A DNA stretch of 64,000 nucleotides from Flavivirga eckloniae (lineage in GTDB: Bacteria > Bacteroidota > Bacteroidia > Flavobacteriales > Flavobacteriaceae), in NCBI RefSeq assembly GCF_002886045.1, contig NZ_CP025791.1, positions 4,045,001 to 4,109,000 of the forward strand, written 5' to 3'. Of this stretch, positions 51,894 to 59,255 are shown one piece after another. The notes beneath the pieces were generated by a model. That model made no database searches. It was not told the origin of the DNA and was given only the letters and a program-made list of their open reading frames with translations. Position 1 is the first letter of the stretch, and each line of letters starts with the position of its first letter. The translations under genes and the position numbers were made by a program.

Positions 51894-52150
51894 TTGGAAT
51901 GTTCTTTTAAAGCCTTTTCAAATTCTAACTGCATCGCCTCTTTACTCTTTTTATCTAAGCATTCTACTTCAGATTTTTTTATAATCTTGGTAAGCTTCGT
52001 ATTATTTTTAGTGTATTTTCTACAGGCTCTGCAATATATTAAATGTATATTAAGCTTTATTTTCTCCCATAAGGTAGCATCTTCATATTGTGTTTTATCA
52101 CACACGTGATTTGCATCTTCACAAGGAATAAATATCCTATTCTTACTCAT
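51890..52150 (-). CDS. small putative zinc-binding anti-sigma-type protein
   Basis: 86 aa from ATG 52150, two bases after the sigma-factor stop codon; the longer frame from 52216 would overlap the sigma gene. Contains HLIYCRACRKYT, an Hx3Cx2C arrangement like the ZAS domain of zinc-binding anti-sigma factors, and Cys in PCEDANHVCD. Strongly charged, no membrane segment. Position directly after an ECF sigma gene supports a role as its soluble regulator (inference). Confidence 0.65.
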   Translation of the reverse strand: MSKNRIFIPCEDANHVCDKTQYEDATLWEKIKLNIHLIYCRACRKYTKNNTKLTKIIKKSEVECLDKKSKEAMQLEFEKALKEHSN

Positions 52151-52152
52151 AA

Positions 52153-52707
52153 TTAAAACCAATTTTCTTTTAAGCAATCTGCCATAGCTGTACGTGCTCT
52201 GTGGATGATTACCCAAAGGTTAGACGCTGTAATATTTAATTCATTACAAATTACTTCGGTTTCAAAACCATGAATGGTTTTCATTTTAAAAACATTTGCT
52301 TGTTTTGCAGGTAATTTTCCCAAGCAGTTATGAATAGCATCACCTAATTCACTATTTTGCATAGTGTCTTCTGCTGTCTTATCGAAAGGGTCTGCAACAC
52401 GCTCTTCCAACCAGTCTCCTTCGGTTTCGGAGTCGTCATTATAGCTGATGCGTACTTCTGCTTTTCCTTTATTTGAATTTATTTTCCGGTAGTGGTCAAT
52501 GATTTTTCGTTTCAAAATGGAGATAAGCCAAGTGCGTTCACTTGCTTCACCTTTAAAGTTTTTCATTGATTTTAAACCTGCAAAAAAGGTGTCTTGTACC
52601 AAATCTTGAGCAATCTCTCTATCGCTAACACGGGTAATTGTGTAGTTAAATAGGTAGTCGGAATATAAATCGATCCATTGGTTAGGATTAATTTGATGAT
52701 CGGGCAT
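52153..52707 (-). CDS. ECF-type RNA polymerase sigma factor
   Basis: 184 aa from ATG 52707. The longer TTG start at 52734 is rejected because that TTG is part of a perfect minus-strand -7 box (TATTTTTG, 52732-52739). Region 2: SDREIAQDLVQDTFFAGLK and RTWLISILKRKIIDHYRK. Region 4: LGKLPAKQANVFKMK ... ITASNLWVIIHRAR, the helix-turn-helix. Co-transcribed with the small zinc-binding protein, the usual sigma/anti-sigma order. Confidence 0.88.
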   Translation of the reverse strand: MPDHQINPNQWIDLYSDYLFNYTITRVSDREIAQDLVQDTFFAGLKSMKNFKGEASERTWLISILKRKIIDHYRKINSNKGKAEVRISYNDDSETEGDWLEERVADPFDKTAEDTMQNSELGDAIHNCLGKLPAKQANVFKMKTIHGFETEVICNELNITASNLWVIIHRARTAMADCLKENWF

Positions 52708-52731
52708 TATATGTGCAGTTTTTTTGAAATT

Positions 52732-52739
52732 CAAAAATA
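52732..52739 (-). promoter_or_regulatory. -7 box TATTTTTG of the ECF sigma gene
   Basis: Perfect TAnnTTTG on the minus strand, 25 bp before ATG 52707; it fixes that start codon. Confidence 0.55.
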
Positions 52740-52815
52740 AGATAAAAAAATGACTTTTTAATGGTTTAGTAAATCATAACATAGTCTTGGATAGTTAGGT
52801 TGTAACTTTGTAAGA

Positions 52816-53691
52816 TTACTTGGTACATGTTATTAAATAATATCCAAAACTTTTTAGATGTAGTCCGGATAGTAATGCATAGAATGAACCTTTAAGATTG
52901 TGTAAACTTTCTCGTTTTAAGTTTTTTGATTTATACAGTGATTTTAAGATAAAACCGCTAATGGCAAAAGGAACATGAAGTACGGACGGAGCCACTTTAA
53001 ATGAGATGTCTTCAACTTCAATATTCTTAAATCCAACTTCCTTTAATTCCTTGACTACGGAATTGATATTGCCTAGTCGTTCTAAGCTCCAGTGATTACA
53101 TAATTTGTTATAGACGTGACGCCCACCATAACAAAGCTTGGTTTCTTCTTTTTTAAGAAAAGCATCTGCGATTACAAGTTTCCCTTTTGGCTTTAATACC
53201 CTGAAGGCCTCTTTAAAAGACTTGATGCTATGTCCGGAATGACAAAAACTTTCTATAGCGAGCGCGCCATCAAACGTGTTGGAAGAAAAGGAGGTGTTGT
53301 TATAGTTTTCTTTTAAGATGGTACCTTTAAAGTCTTTTAAGAGATGATTCCCTTTTTGAACCTGAAAAGAAGATAGCGTTACGCCGAAAGCCCGTAATGC
53401 TTTGTGCTTTTTTAAGGCATATCTTATGGTGCCGCCCATACCACAGCCCATATCTGCTAAAAGCGCTTTGTTCTTTGGTAGTTTCAGTCGTTTTAAAACC
53501 TGGTTATTCATTTCGTTGAGCATCTCATCCCTTTTAAAAATATTCGTTTTAAAAGGAATATAGTATCCAAAGTGCATGTTGTAGTCATTGCTCCAAAACT
53601 TGTAATCTTTGGTTGCTTCATTGTAGAAGTCAACCATTTCAATTCGATTATCCTTCTGTTTGTGAGTGATTATGATAGTTTCTGTATTCAT
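52816..53691 (-). CDS. class I SAM-dependent methyltransferase (cyclopropane/sterol-type)
   Basis: 291 aa. SAM motif LADMGCGMGGTIRYAL (about 78-93), FGVTLSSFQVQKGN and post-motif IESFCHSGHSIKSFKEAFRV with LVIADAFLKKEE. The layout (MNTET..., HFGYY near 42-46) is closest to small-molecule/lipid methyltransferases of the sterol C24 or cyclopropane-synthase type. It starts 9 bp after the desaturase stop codon, so it probably modifies the same lipid acyl chains. Confidence 0.75.
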   Translation of the reverse strand: MNTETIIITHKQKDNRIEMVDFYNEATKDYKFWSNDYNMHFGYYIPFKTNIFKRDEMLNEMNNQVLKRLKLPKNKALLADMGCGMGGTIRYALKKHKALRAFGVTLSSFQVQKGNHLLKDFKGTILKENYNNTSFSSNTFDGALAIESFCHSGHSIKSFKEAFRVLKPKGKLVIADAFLKKEETKLCYGGRHVYNKLCNHWSLERLGNINSVVKELKEVGFKNIEVEDISFKVAPSVLHVPFAISGFILKSLYKSKNLKRESLHNLKGSFYALLSGLHLKSFGYYLITCTK

Positions 53692-53700
53692 TTTGAAAAC

Positions 53701-54600
53701 TTATTTTAGTATATTAGGAAATCTCCAAACTATTTTGTCATGTTTTTTGGCGGTGGGCTTTAAGGTCCCTTCCTGAGTCTTTACTTTATATATAATTCCT
53801 AGTTTTGATAAACACCAGGCAAGAATCCACCCAAGATCTACCTCATACCACTTCGTTGAAAATTTAGCAGAGGTAGGATACGAATGATGATTATTATGAA
53901 AGCCTTCTCCGAAGGAAATCAAACCGAGAAGAACATCGTTGTAACCACTTTCATCGGCGTTTTTAATTTCGTGCCTGGAATATCCGTATTTGTGCGATGC
54001 ATAACCGATATACCAATGCCCCAAAATAGTAATCGAAGTTCTTAAAGACATTACAAATAACATGCTATTAAATCCTATAAGAGCATAGAAAATAAACATG
54101 AAAGCCAAGTAATGTAAATACCAGGTTTTATCTAACCAGTGAATTATTGCAGAATTCAAGTCCTTTTTTGGAATTTCATAGCGTTTTAGATCATTTGGAA
54201 CAAAGGTTAAGTGAAGGTTCCACCAATAGTCAGTAATTAATGAATGCTTGTACTGAAAATACCTCGGGCAATCCATTCTATTTTGCCAATAGTCACGATA
54301 GTAATGTTGTTTTAACCAACTTAAGGGACTTCCCAAACCAGTAAGAATAAAAAGGTATAAACTGAGATTTTTGAAAAAGTTTGATGTCTTATAAGACTTA
54401 TGAATTATACCTCTATGAAGCCCTACAGAATGTCCGATTCCAACAGTTAGGAAAAGAAGCACTATGCTAATTAAAACATCACGCCATTGAATTAAGGAAA
54501 AGTCGATAAAACAAATAGGCAATATCATACAATATAACCAGATACTCTTTTTCCATGAAAAAAATATTGTTCCTGCTGATGTTTGCAACTTCTTATTCAT
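53701..54600 (-). CDS. fatty acid desaturase-like membrane protein with atypical second His box
   Basis: 299 aa, four or more membrane segments. His box 1 is HRGIIH (62-67) and box 3 is EGFHNNHH (232-239), as in acyl-CoA delta-9 desaturases; extra His residues at 195 and 203 also fit. The second box, normally HRxHH, reads HYYRD (99-103), so two expected Fe ligands are missing. It may be a diverged desaturase or a related oxidase. A copy of the palindromic operator lies 16 bp before its start. First gene of a pair with the methyltransferase. Confidence 0.72.
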   Translation of the reverse strand: MNKKLQTSAGTIFFSWKKSIWLYCMILPICFIDFSLIQWRDVLISIVLLFLTVGIGHSVGLHRGIIHKSYKTSNFFKNLSLYLFILTGLGSPLSWLKQHYYRDYWQNRMDCPRYFQYKHSLITDYWWNLHLTFVPNDLKRYEIPKKDLNSAIIHWLDKTWYLHYLAFMFIFYALIGFNSMLFVMSLRTSITILGHWYIGYASHKYGYSRHEIKNADESGYNDVLLGLISFGEGFHNNHHSYPTSAKFSTKWYEVDLGWILAWCLSKLGIIYKVKTQEGTLKPTAKKHDKIVWRFPNILK

Positions 54601-54615
54601 AATCTTAACTGTTTT

Positions 54616-54641
54616 AAACTTTCAGAAAAAATTGAAAGTAT
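54616..54641 (-). promoter_or_regulatory. palindromic operator copy 1 (desaturase promoter)
   Basis: AAACTTTCA-GAAAAAAT-TGAAAGTAT. Arms ACTTTCA/TGAAAGT match the other two copies at 55914 and 56480, and the overall length is 26 bp in each. Confidence 0.7.
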
Positions 54642-54653
54642 GATTTAAAATTT

Positions 54654-55562
54654 TTATTCCATTAGCTTAAGTAAATCAGATAAGGCTTCATCTATGTTTA
54701 CATATGTAAAGGAAAAACCATTATCTAGTAAGCGTTTGGGAACTACATTCCTACTTTTTAATACTAATTCAGCTTCTGTTCCAATAAGTCTGGCTCCAAG
54801 TTTTAACAATGGAACGGGTTGAGGTATGCCTATAGGTATTTTAAGCAGTTTTCTTATAGTTTTCATTAAAGTATGGTTGTCCGTTGGTTCCGGAACGCAT
54901 AGATTAAAAGTCCCTTTTAGATGTTCGTTATTTATTAGAAAATCCAACGTTCTGACAAAATCGAGTTCGTGAATCCAGCTTACCTTTTGGTATCCTGTTC
55001 CTTGTTTTCCTCCGAGACCAAGGCGTGTAATTCTTTTTAAAGGAATTAGGGCACCGCCGTTTCGACCTAAAACTATGGACGTTCTTATGATTATTTTTCG
55101 CGTTTTGGGCGTGACGATAGAGTTAAATGCTTCTTCCCAAGATTTAGCAATGTTCATAGAGAAGTCATTACCAATCAGTCCATTTTCTTCGCACATTTGA
55201 TGGTCATAAGAATGTTTGTATATAGTAGCAGTAGAAGAATTTATCCAGATTTTGGGCGGCGTTTTGCAAAGATTAACGGCCAACCCGAGTAAATGAGTTG
55301 AATCGATTCTTGAAGTACGAATTAGCTGCTTGTTTTTTTCAGTGTATCTACAGTCAACAGATTTGCCAGTCAGGTTTATGAGTACCTCGGCACCTTCCAA
55401 TTCTTTGCACCAGCTTCCGAAATCTTTAGCATTCCAATAAATATCATGCTCCAGTTTTGGGGTTCTGGTTAATACTTTGATATTATACCCTTTTGAATAT
55501 AAATGGTCGGTAAGAACTTGTCCTAAAAATCCACTACCTCCAGCGATTATTATTTTTTTCAT
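54654..55562 (-). CDS. TIGR01777-type NAD-dependent epimerase/dehydratase-like oxidoreductase
   Basis: 302-aa extended-SDR protein: IIIAGGSGFLGQVL (about 3-16), ALINLTGKSVDCRY-type segment (VLINLTGKSVD), TSRIDSTHLLGLA, SSTATIYKH in place of the YxxxK site, and a C-terminal DUF1731-like tail with VPKRLLDNGFSF. Close to the cell-division-inhibitor SulA-like/YfcH family, whose biochemical role is poorly known. It overlaps the upstream small membrane gene by 4 bp. Confidence 0.82.
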   Translation of the reverse strand: MKKIIIAGGSGFLGQVLTDHLYSKGYNIKVLTRTPKLEHDIYWNAKDFGSWCKELEGAEVLINLTGKSVDCRYTEKNKQLIRTSRIDSTHLLGLAVNLCKTPPKIWINSSTATIYKHSYDHQMCEENGLIGNDFSMNIAKSWEEAFNSIVTPKTRKIIIRTSIVLGRNGGALIPLKRITRLGLGGKQGTGYQKVSWIHELDFVRTLDFLINNEHLKGTFNLCVPEPTDNHTLMKTIRKLLKIPIGIPQPVPLLKLGARLIGTEAELVLKSRNVVPKRLLDNGFSFTYVNIDEALSDLLKLME

Positions 55563-55900
55563 TGTTTTTGAATTAAATAGGTTATATAGACGAAATAGCT
55601 GGCAATTAACATGGGTATGATAAAAACCTCATATTTTAAAATACTTCCATGTGGATTTAACTCGAATAATAGATATATTAAGATTAGAGTTGTTAAAGCA
55701 GCTCCCCAGTAAAAAGCAAAAAGTCTTTTAATCTTTTTGTTGTAACGATTAATAAAGAATAGTAAGATAAGGGCTATTAGTATCTGTACAAATCCTAGAA
55801 GTATTTGTGCATACAGTGCAAAAAAAATGAAATGAATTGTGGCGTAGAGAGCCATGGTTATTATGTAAAAGAAACAATTGATATAATGTAGTGCTTTCAT
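55559..55900 (-). CDS. small membrane protein, unknown function
   Basis: 113 aa, four hydrophobic segments covering most of the length (first about 10-32, last about 90-108) and short basic loops (NRYNKKIKR). No family recognised. It overlaps the TIGR01777-type gene by ATGA and has an operator copy 14 bp upstream, so it is the lead gene of that pair under the same control as the desaturase. Confidence 0.7.
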   Translation of the reverse strand: MKALHYINCFFYIITMALYATIHFIFFALYAQILLGFVQILIALILLFFINRYNKKIKRLFAFYWGAALTTLILIYLLFELNPHGSILKYEVFIIPMLIASYFVYITYLIQKQ

Positions 55901-55913
55901 TTTTAATGTTATT

Positions 55914-55939
55914 AAACTTTCAGAAAAAATTGAAAGTTT
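55914..55939 (-). promoter_or_regulatory. palindromic operator copy 2
   Basis: AAACTTTCA-GAAAAAAT-TGAAAGTTT, identical to copy 1 across the first 24 bases. It lies between the regulator stop (55953) and the small membrane gene start (55900). Confidence 0.75.
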
Positions 55940-55952
55940 TATTTAAATTTTT

Positions 55953-56456
55953 TTATTTCAGTAGTTTAAATAAAGATTTTGTAATCCAGTTTTGTTCCTG
56001 GTTAACAATTTTATTCATTAATGAATCTGCCGTTTCTGCCAGATCGTGCAGGGCTTTGGTTTGCTTAATGAGTTCCTTTGTTTTCTCGGTGTTATCATCT
56101 TTTATGGAGCTTATATCTTTTAAAACTTTAATAACTGGTTTAATTTCTCTTCTGCTTCGCTCTTTTGCAATATGTCTGGCTAATTCCTGTACATCTTTTT
56201 CCGTAGAAAAGAATTCTTTGCGTTCTCCGGGAACCAGTTCTTTGGTTACGATTCCCCAGTCCATTAACTGACGCAAATTCATACTTGTATTGCCTCTGGA
56301 AATTTTTAACTCTTCCATAATGTCTTCCATGGACAACGGTTTGGTAGAAATAAAAAGAAGTGCCTGTATTTGAGCCATGGCTTTATTAATGCCCCAAAGT
56401 GTACCCAAACTTCCCCAGGTACTTATAAATTTTTCTTTTGCTTCTTGATATTCCAT
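55953..56456 (-). CDS. GbsR/MarR-type winged-helix transcriptional regulator
   Basis: 167 aa. Family opening FISTWGSLGTLWGINKAMAQ (about 10-29), winged-helix core ALLFISTKPLSMEDIMEEL and ISRGNTSMNLRQLMDWGIV (recognition helix about 50-68), then a helical C-terminal half for dimerisation. A perfect 28-bp palindrome lies 24 bp before its start, and related sites precede the two neighbouring transcription units. It is therefore probably an autoregulated local regulator of the membrane-lipid genes downstream. Confidence 0.85.
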   Translation of the reverse strand: MEYQEAKEKFISTWGSLGTLWGINKAMAQIQALLFISTKPLSMEDIMEELKISRGNTSMNLRQLMDWGIVTKELVPGERKEFFSTEKDVQELARHIAKERSRREIKPVIKVLKDISSIKDDNTEKTKELIKQTKALHDLAETADSLMNKIVNQEQNWITKSLFKLLK

Positions 56457-56479
56457 GACACAAAGATATAAATAATTTC

Positions 56480-56507
56480 TAAACTTTCAATAATTATTGA
56501 AAGTTTA
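56480..56507 (-). promoter_or_regulatory. palindromic operator copy 3 (regulator promoter), perfect 28-bp palindrome
   Basis: TAAACTTTCAATAA followed by its exact reverse complement. Arms ACTTTCA/TGAAAGT are the same as in copies 1 and 2; here the centre is symmetric as well. Confidence 0.78.
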
Positions 56508-56546
56508 TTTGTTGAAGGAAAATTGATCGTCAGTTTGCTTTGTAAA

Positions 56547-57542
56547 CTAAAAACTGACTAACTCTCGATTGTACTTATTTTTATAGGCTACAGGTGTTAA
56601 TCCTGTATATCTTTTAAACAGGGTTCTAAACGATTTGGTATCTGAATATCCCACAGAAAACATGATTTCGTTTATAGTGTTTTGTGTAGATTCAAGAGCA
56701 TTTTTGGCAGCTTCAACTTTTACACGTTGTATGTATTCTAGAGGTGTATTTGCAGTCGCTTTTTTAAATCGTCTTATAAAGTTGCGCTGACTTACAGCTA
56801 ACATACCCGATAGCTCTTCTACAGAAACTTTTTCGGTTACATTGTTTTCAATAAATAACTGTGCTTTTTGTATAAGCTCATCGGTGTGCTCTTTTTGTCC
56901 TCTAAAAATGGCAAACTGATTTTGATTATCTCTACTAATGTCTATCTCGAATAGCTTAGATACGTAAACAGCAGCTTCCTGTCCACAAAATTTGTGAATA
57001 AGATGTATGATGAGGTTTAAAAATGAGTAAGCGCCACCACTAGTATAAATGCCCTCTTGATCTGTGACTATTTTTTCCGGGAGTACTTCAATTTTGGGAT
57101 ACATTTGTCGGAACAAATCAATACCAGCCCAATGCGTAGTGCATTGTTTGTTATCTAGCAACCCAGTTTCTGCCAACAGAAAAGCGCCAAGGCATAAACT
57201 AGCAACTTCTGCATGATTTTGAGAACGTTGGTGTTTAATCCATGGAATGAATTCATAATTGGCTTTAATGCCCTCCGCAATCCATTCAGGCTTAACAGCA
57301 GAAATTATGATAAGGTCGGTTTTAAAAATATCATGTATGGTAGCATCGCAATGTATTGAAAACGCACCATCGTAAAGCACCGTATCTTTATCGACTCCCA
57401 CAAGGTTTATATTAAAGAATGGCTGTTGACTCTTTCCTGTTTGGAGGAAGAAATCATTCACACTTTTAAAAATTTTATATGGTCCAACAACACTACTTAA
57501 AATGGTCTTAGATTTTGGAACTAATATGCTTACATGTTTCAT
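56547..57542 (-). CDS. GlxA-type AraC family transcriptional regulator with DJ-1/PfpI-like domain
   Basis: 331 aa. N-terminal ~190 residues form a class-I glutamine-amidotransferase-like domain (SLCLGAFLLAETGLLDNK with the elbow Cys about 117). The C-terminal ~100 residues hold the AraC double helix-turn-helix (VSVEELSGMLAVSQRNFIRR and FSVGYSDTKSFRTLFKRYTG). Members activate genes for amine or amino-acid use; the target here is unknown. Divergent from the small gene pair at 57672. Confidence 0.88.
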   Translation of the reverse strand: MKHVSILVPKSKTILSSVVGPYKIFKSVNDFFLQTGKSQQPFFNINLVGVDKDTVLYDGAFSIHCDATIHDIFKTDLIIISAVKPEWIAEGIKANYEFIPWIKHQRSQNHAEVASLCLGAFLLAETGLLDNKQCTTHWAGIDLFRQMYPKIEVLPEKIVTDQEGIYTSGGAYSFLNLIIHLIHKFCGQEAAVYVSKLFEIDISRDNQNQFAIFRGQKEHTDELIQKAQLFIENNVTEKVSVEELSGMLAVSQRNFIRRFKKATANTPLEYIQRVKVEAAKNALESTQNTINEIMFSVGYSDTKSFRTLFKRYTGLTPVAYKNKYNRELVSF

Positions 57543-57646
57543 GGGTTAGTGTCTTAATTAATTCATTTAAAAGTATAATTAATTTTTGTCATAATCAACA
57601 CCTAAAAGTGTCGTATTTGACCTCGCTAGAGCATGCATACATTTTA

Positions 57647-57654
57647 TAACTTTG
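57647..57654 (+). promoter_or_regulatory. -7 box TAACTTTG
   Basis: Perfect TAnnTTTG 17 bp before ATG 57672. Confidence 0.5.
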
Positions 57655-57671
57655 AAAACATCGATTAAAAT

Positions 57672-57992
57672 ATGGACACGAAACAACATTTTGAAGATAT
57701 AAGGACTAAGTTTTGTGCTAATTATGAGCATGTAACCATAGGAAAAATGATGAGCTCTGAGGCCATACATTATAAAGGAAAAGTATTTGCATTTTTTTCA
57801 ACCAAGCAAAATATGGTATTCAAGCTTGGAAAGGATTTTAACATTGAGACGGTTGATGTCCCTTTGGAAGTATTCAGTCCTTTTAAAAGTAAAAAGCCTT
57901 TATCTGGTTGGTATCAATTGGAAGCAAAGCATAAAGCGTCCTGGGAGTCTTTAACTAATTTAGCGTTAAACATAATACGTCAAGACAAATGA
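57672..57992 (+). CDS. TfoX-N/YjbR-like small protein
   Basis: 106 aa. GKMMSSEAIHYKGKVFAFFS and VFKLGKDF resemble the TfoX N-terminal/MmcQ-like fold, with a late WESLTNLAL helix. No signal peptide. Function unknown. It overlaps the DUF2461 gene by 4 bp (ATGA). Confidence 0.6.
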   Translation: MDTKQHFEDIRTKFCANYEHVTIGKMMSSEAIHYKGKVFAFFSTKQNMVFKLGKDFNIETVDVPLEVFSPFKSKKPLSGWYQLEAKHKASWESLTNLALNIIRQDK

Positions 57993-58648
57993 TAACAAAA
58001 GGGTATTCCGATTTTTTTAAAGAATTAAAAGCACATAATAATAAGGAATGGTTTCATGCCAATAAGAAACGTTATGAAAATGACGTTAAGCAGCCTTTCT
58101 TAGAATTGCTTTCAGAATTAATTTCAACACTCTACGAATGGGATAACAGGATTTTAACCGATGAGAAGAAGGCTTTATTTAGAATAAACAGGGATGTTCG
58201 GTTTTCTAAAGATAAAACGCCTTATAATACCTTGTTAAAAGCTGGATTTTCTCCTAATGGTAAAAAGTCTATGCTACCTGGGTATTATTTAGGGATAGGT
58301 GCTGATACGGTTCATGTTGGGGGTGGACTTTTTAATGTTAAACCACCTGAACTAAAAGCGGTAAGAAATCATATTGCCTATAACGTTGATGATTTTTTAG
58401 TCATAACAAATGCCAAAGTGTTTAATGATTGTTTAGGTGAAATAAAGGGCGATGTTGCCAAGCGCATTGACAAAGCTCATGAAGCTGTTGCAAGCAAAAC
58501 GCAATTAATATATAACAAACAGTTCTACGCTATGGCAAATCTTCCTTTGGAAGATTATTATGATTCACCAACAAAGCTTAAAGATGCTATTTTAAAACAT
58601 TTTAAGGCAATAAAGCCTTTAAATGAATTTTTAAATGAAGCGTTTTAA
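57989..58648 (+). CDS. DUF2461 domain-containing protein
   Basis: 219 aa. DUF2461 (TIGR02453) signatures: FFKELKAHNNKEWFHANKKRYE (first 20 residues: FFKELKAHNNKEWFHANKKR), FRINRDVRFSKDKTPYNT and GYYLGIGAD. The full domain is present at normal length. Function unknown in the family. Coupled to the upstream small gene. Confidence 0.85.
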   Translation: MITKGYSDFFKELKAHNNKEWFHANKKRYENDVKQPFLELLSELISTLYEWDNRILTDEKKALFRINRDVRFSKDKTPYNTLLKAGFSPNGKKSMLPGYYLGIGADTVHVGGGLFNVKPPELKAVRNHIAYNVDDFLVITNAKVFNDCLGEIKGDVAKRIDKAHEAVASKTQLIYNKQFYAMANLPLEDYYDSPTKLKDAILKHFKAIKPLNEFLNEAF

Positions 58649-58709
58649 GCGTGTTATTTGTATCAATTAGAATTCTTAAATAAGTATTAATTATAAATCA
58701 ATCAAAATC

Positions 58710-59081
58710 ATGACTACACAACAAGTCGCAGAACAGTTAGTGGATTATTGCAGACAGGGAAAGTTTGCAGAAGTCGTACAGGAATTATACGGGCAGAATA
58801 TTGTAAGTATAGAACCAGACGGAGCACCGGTTAAAGAAACAAAGGGTTTAGAAGCGGTTATCGCAAAAGGACAACGGTTTAATGAGATGGTAGAAGAAGT
58901 GCATGGCATGGAAATTTCAGATCCATTAGTGGCAGATAAATTCTTTTCGTGCACCATGAAAATGGACTTAACGTTTAAGGGCGGTCCACGAACCAACATG
59001 GATGAAGTTTGTGTTTATGCTGTTGAGGATGGTAAAATAGTAAGAGAAGAGTTCTTTTTTACGCCTATGCAACAAGGGTGA
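58710..59081 (+). CDS. SnoaL-like / NTF2-fold family protein
   Basis: 123 aa. Cone-shaped NTF2-like fold pattern: LVDYCRQGKFAEVVQELYG helices, a central EVHGMEISDPLVADKFFSCT region and the closing strand EDGKIVREEFFF. Small-molecule-binding or isomerase-like proteins of this kind lack a universal catalytic residue, so the function is open. Single gene ended by the hairpin element at 59088. Confidence 0.75.
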   Translation: MTTQQVAEQLVDYCRQGKFAEVVQELYGQNIVSIEPDGAPVKETKGLEAVIAKGQRFNEMVEEVHGMEISDPLVADKFFSCTMKMDLTFKGGPRTNMDEVCVYAVEDGKIVREEFFFTPMQQG

Positions 59082-59087
59082 GAATGA

Positions 59088-59232
59088 AAGTGTCATTCAG
59101 AATGGAGAATCTCAATCACTATCCTCTCGTTTAGAGAAAATAGAAGGTTTATATAATTACCTTACTGAATAATTTTAGATTCTTCAGTCGTTCCTGCCTG
59201 CCGGCAGGCCTCTGAATGACACTTTTTTTTAA
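59088..59232. repeat. long inverted-repeat element acting as a convergent terminator
   Basis: Perfect 14-bp arms AAGTGTCATTCAGA (59088-59101) and TCTGAATGACACTT (59211-59224), followed by T8. Nested inside: GAGAATCT/AGATTCTT and the GC palindrome GCCTGCCGGCAGGC (59196-59209). About 137 bp between outer ends. MITE-like or REP-like, with no ORF. It separates two convergent genes. Confidence 0.65.
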
Positions 59233-59255
59233 AACTAGAAGTTATCCTAATAATA

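Noticed and set aside
52708-52734. TTG start extending the ECF sigma factor by nine residues
   Set aside because: The TTG is the end of a perfect -7 promoter box, so it would lie upstream of the transcript.
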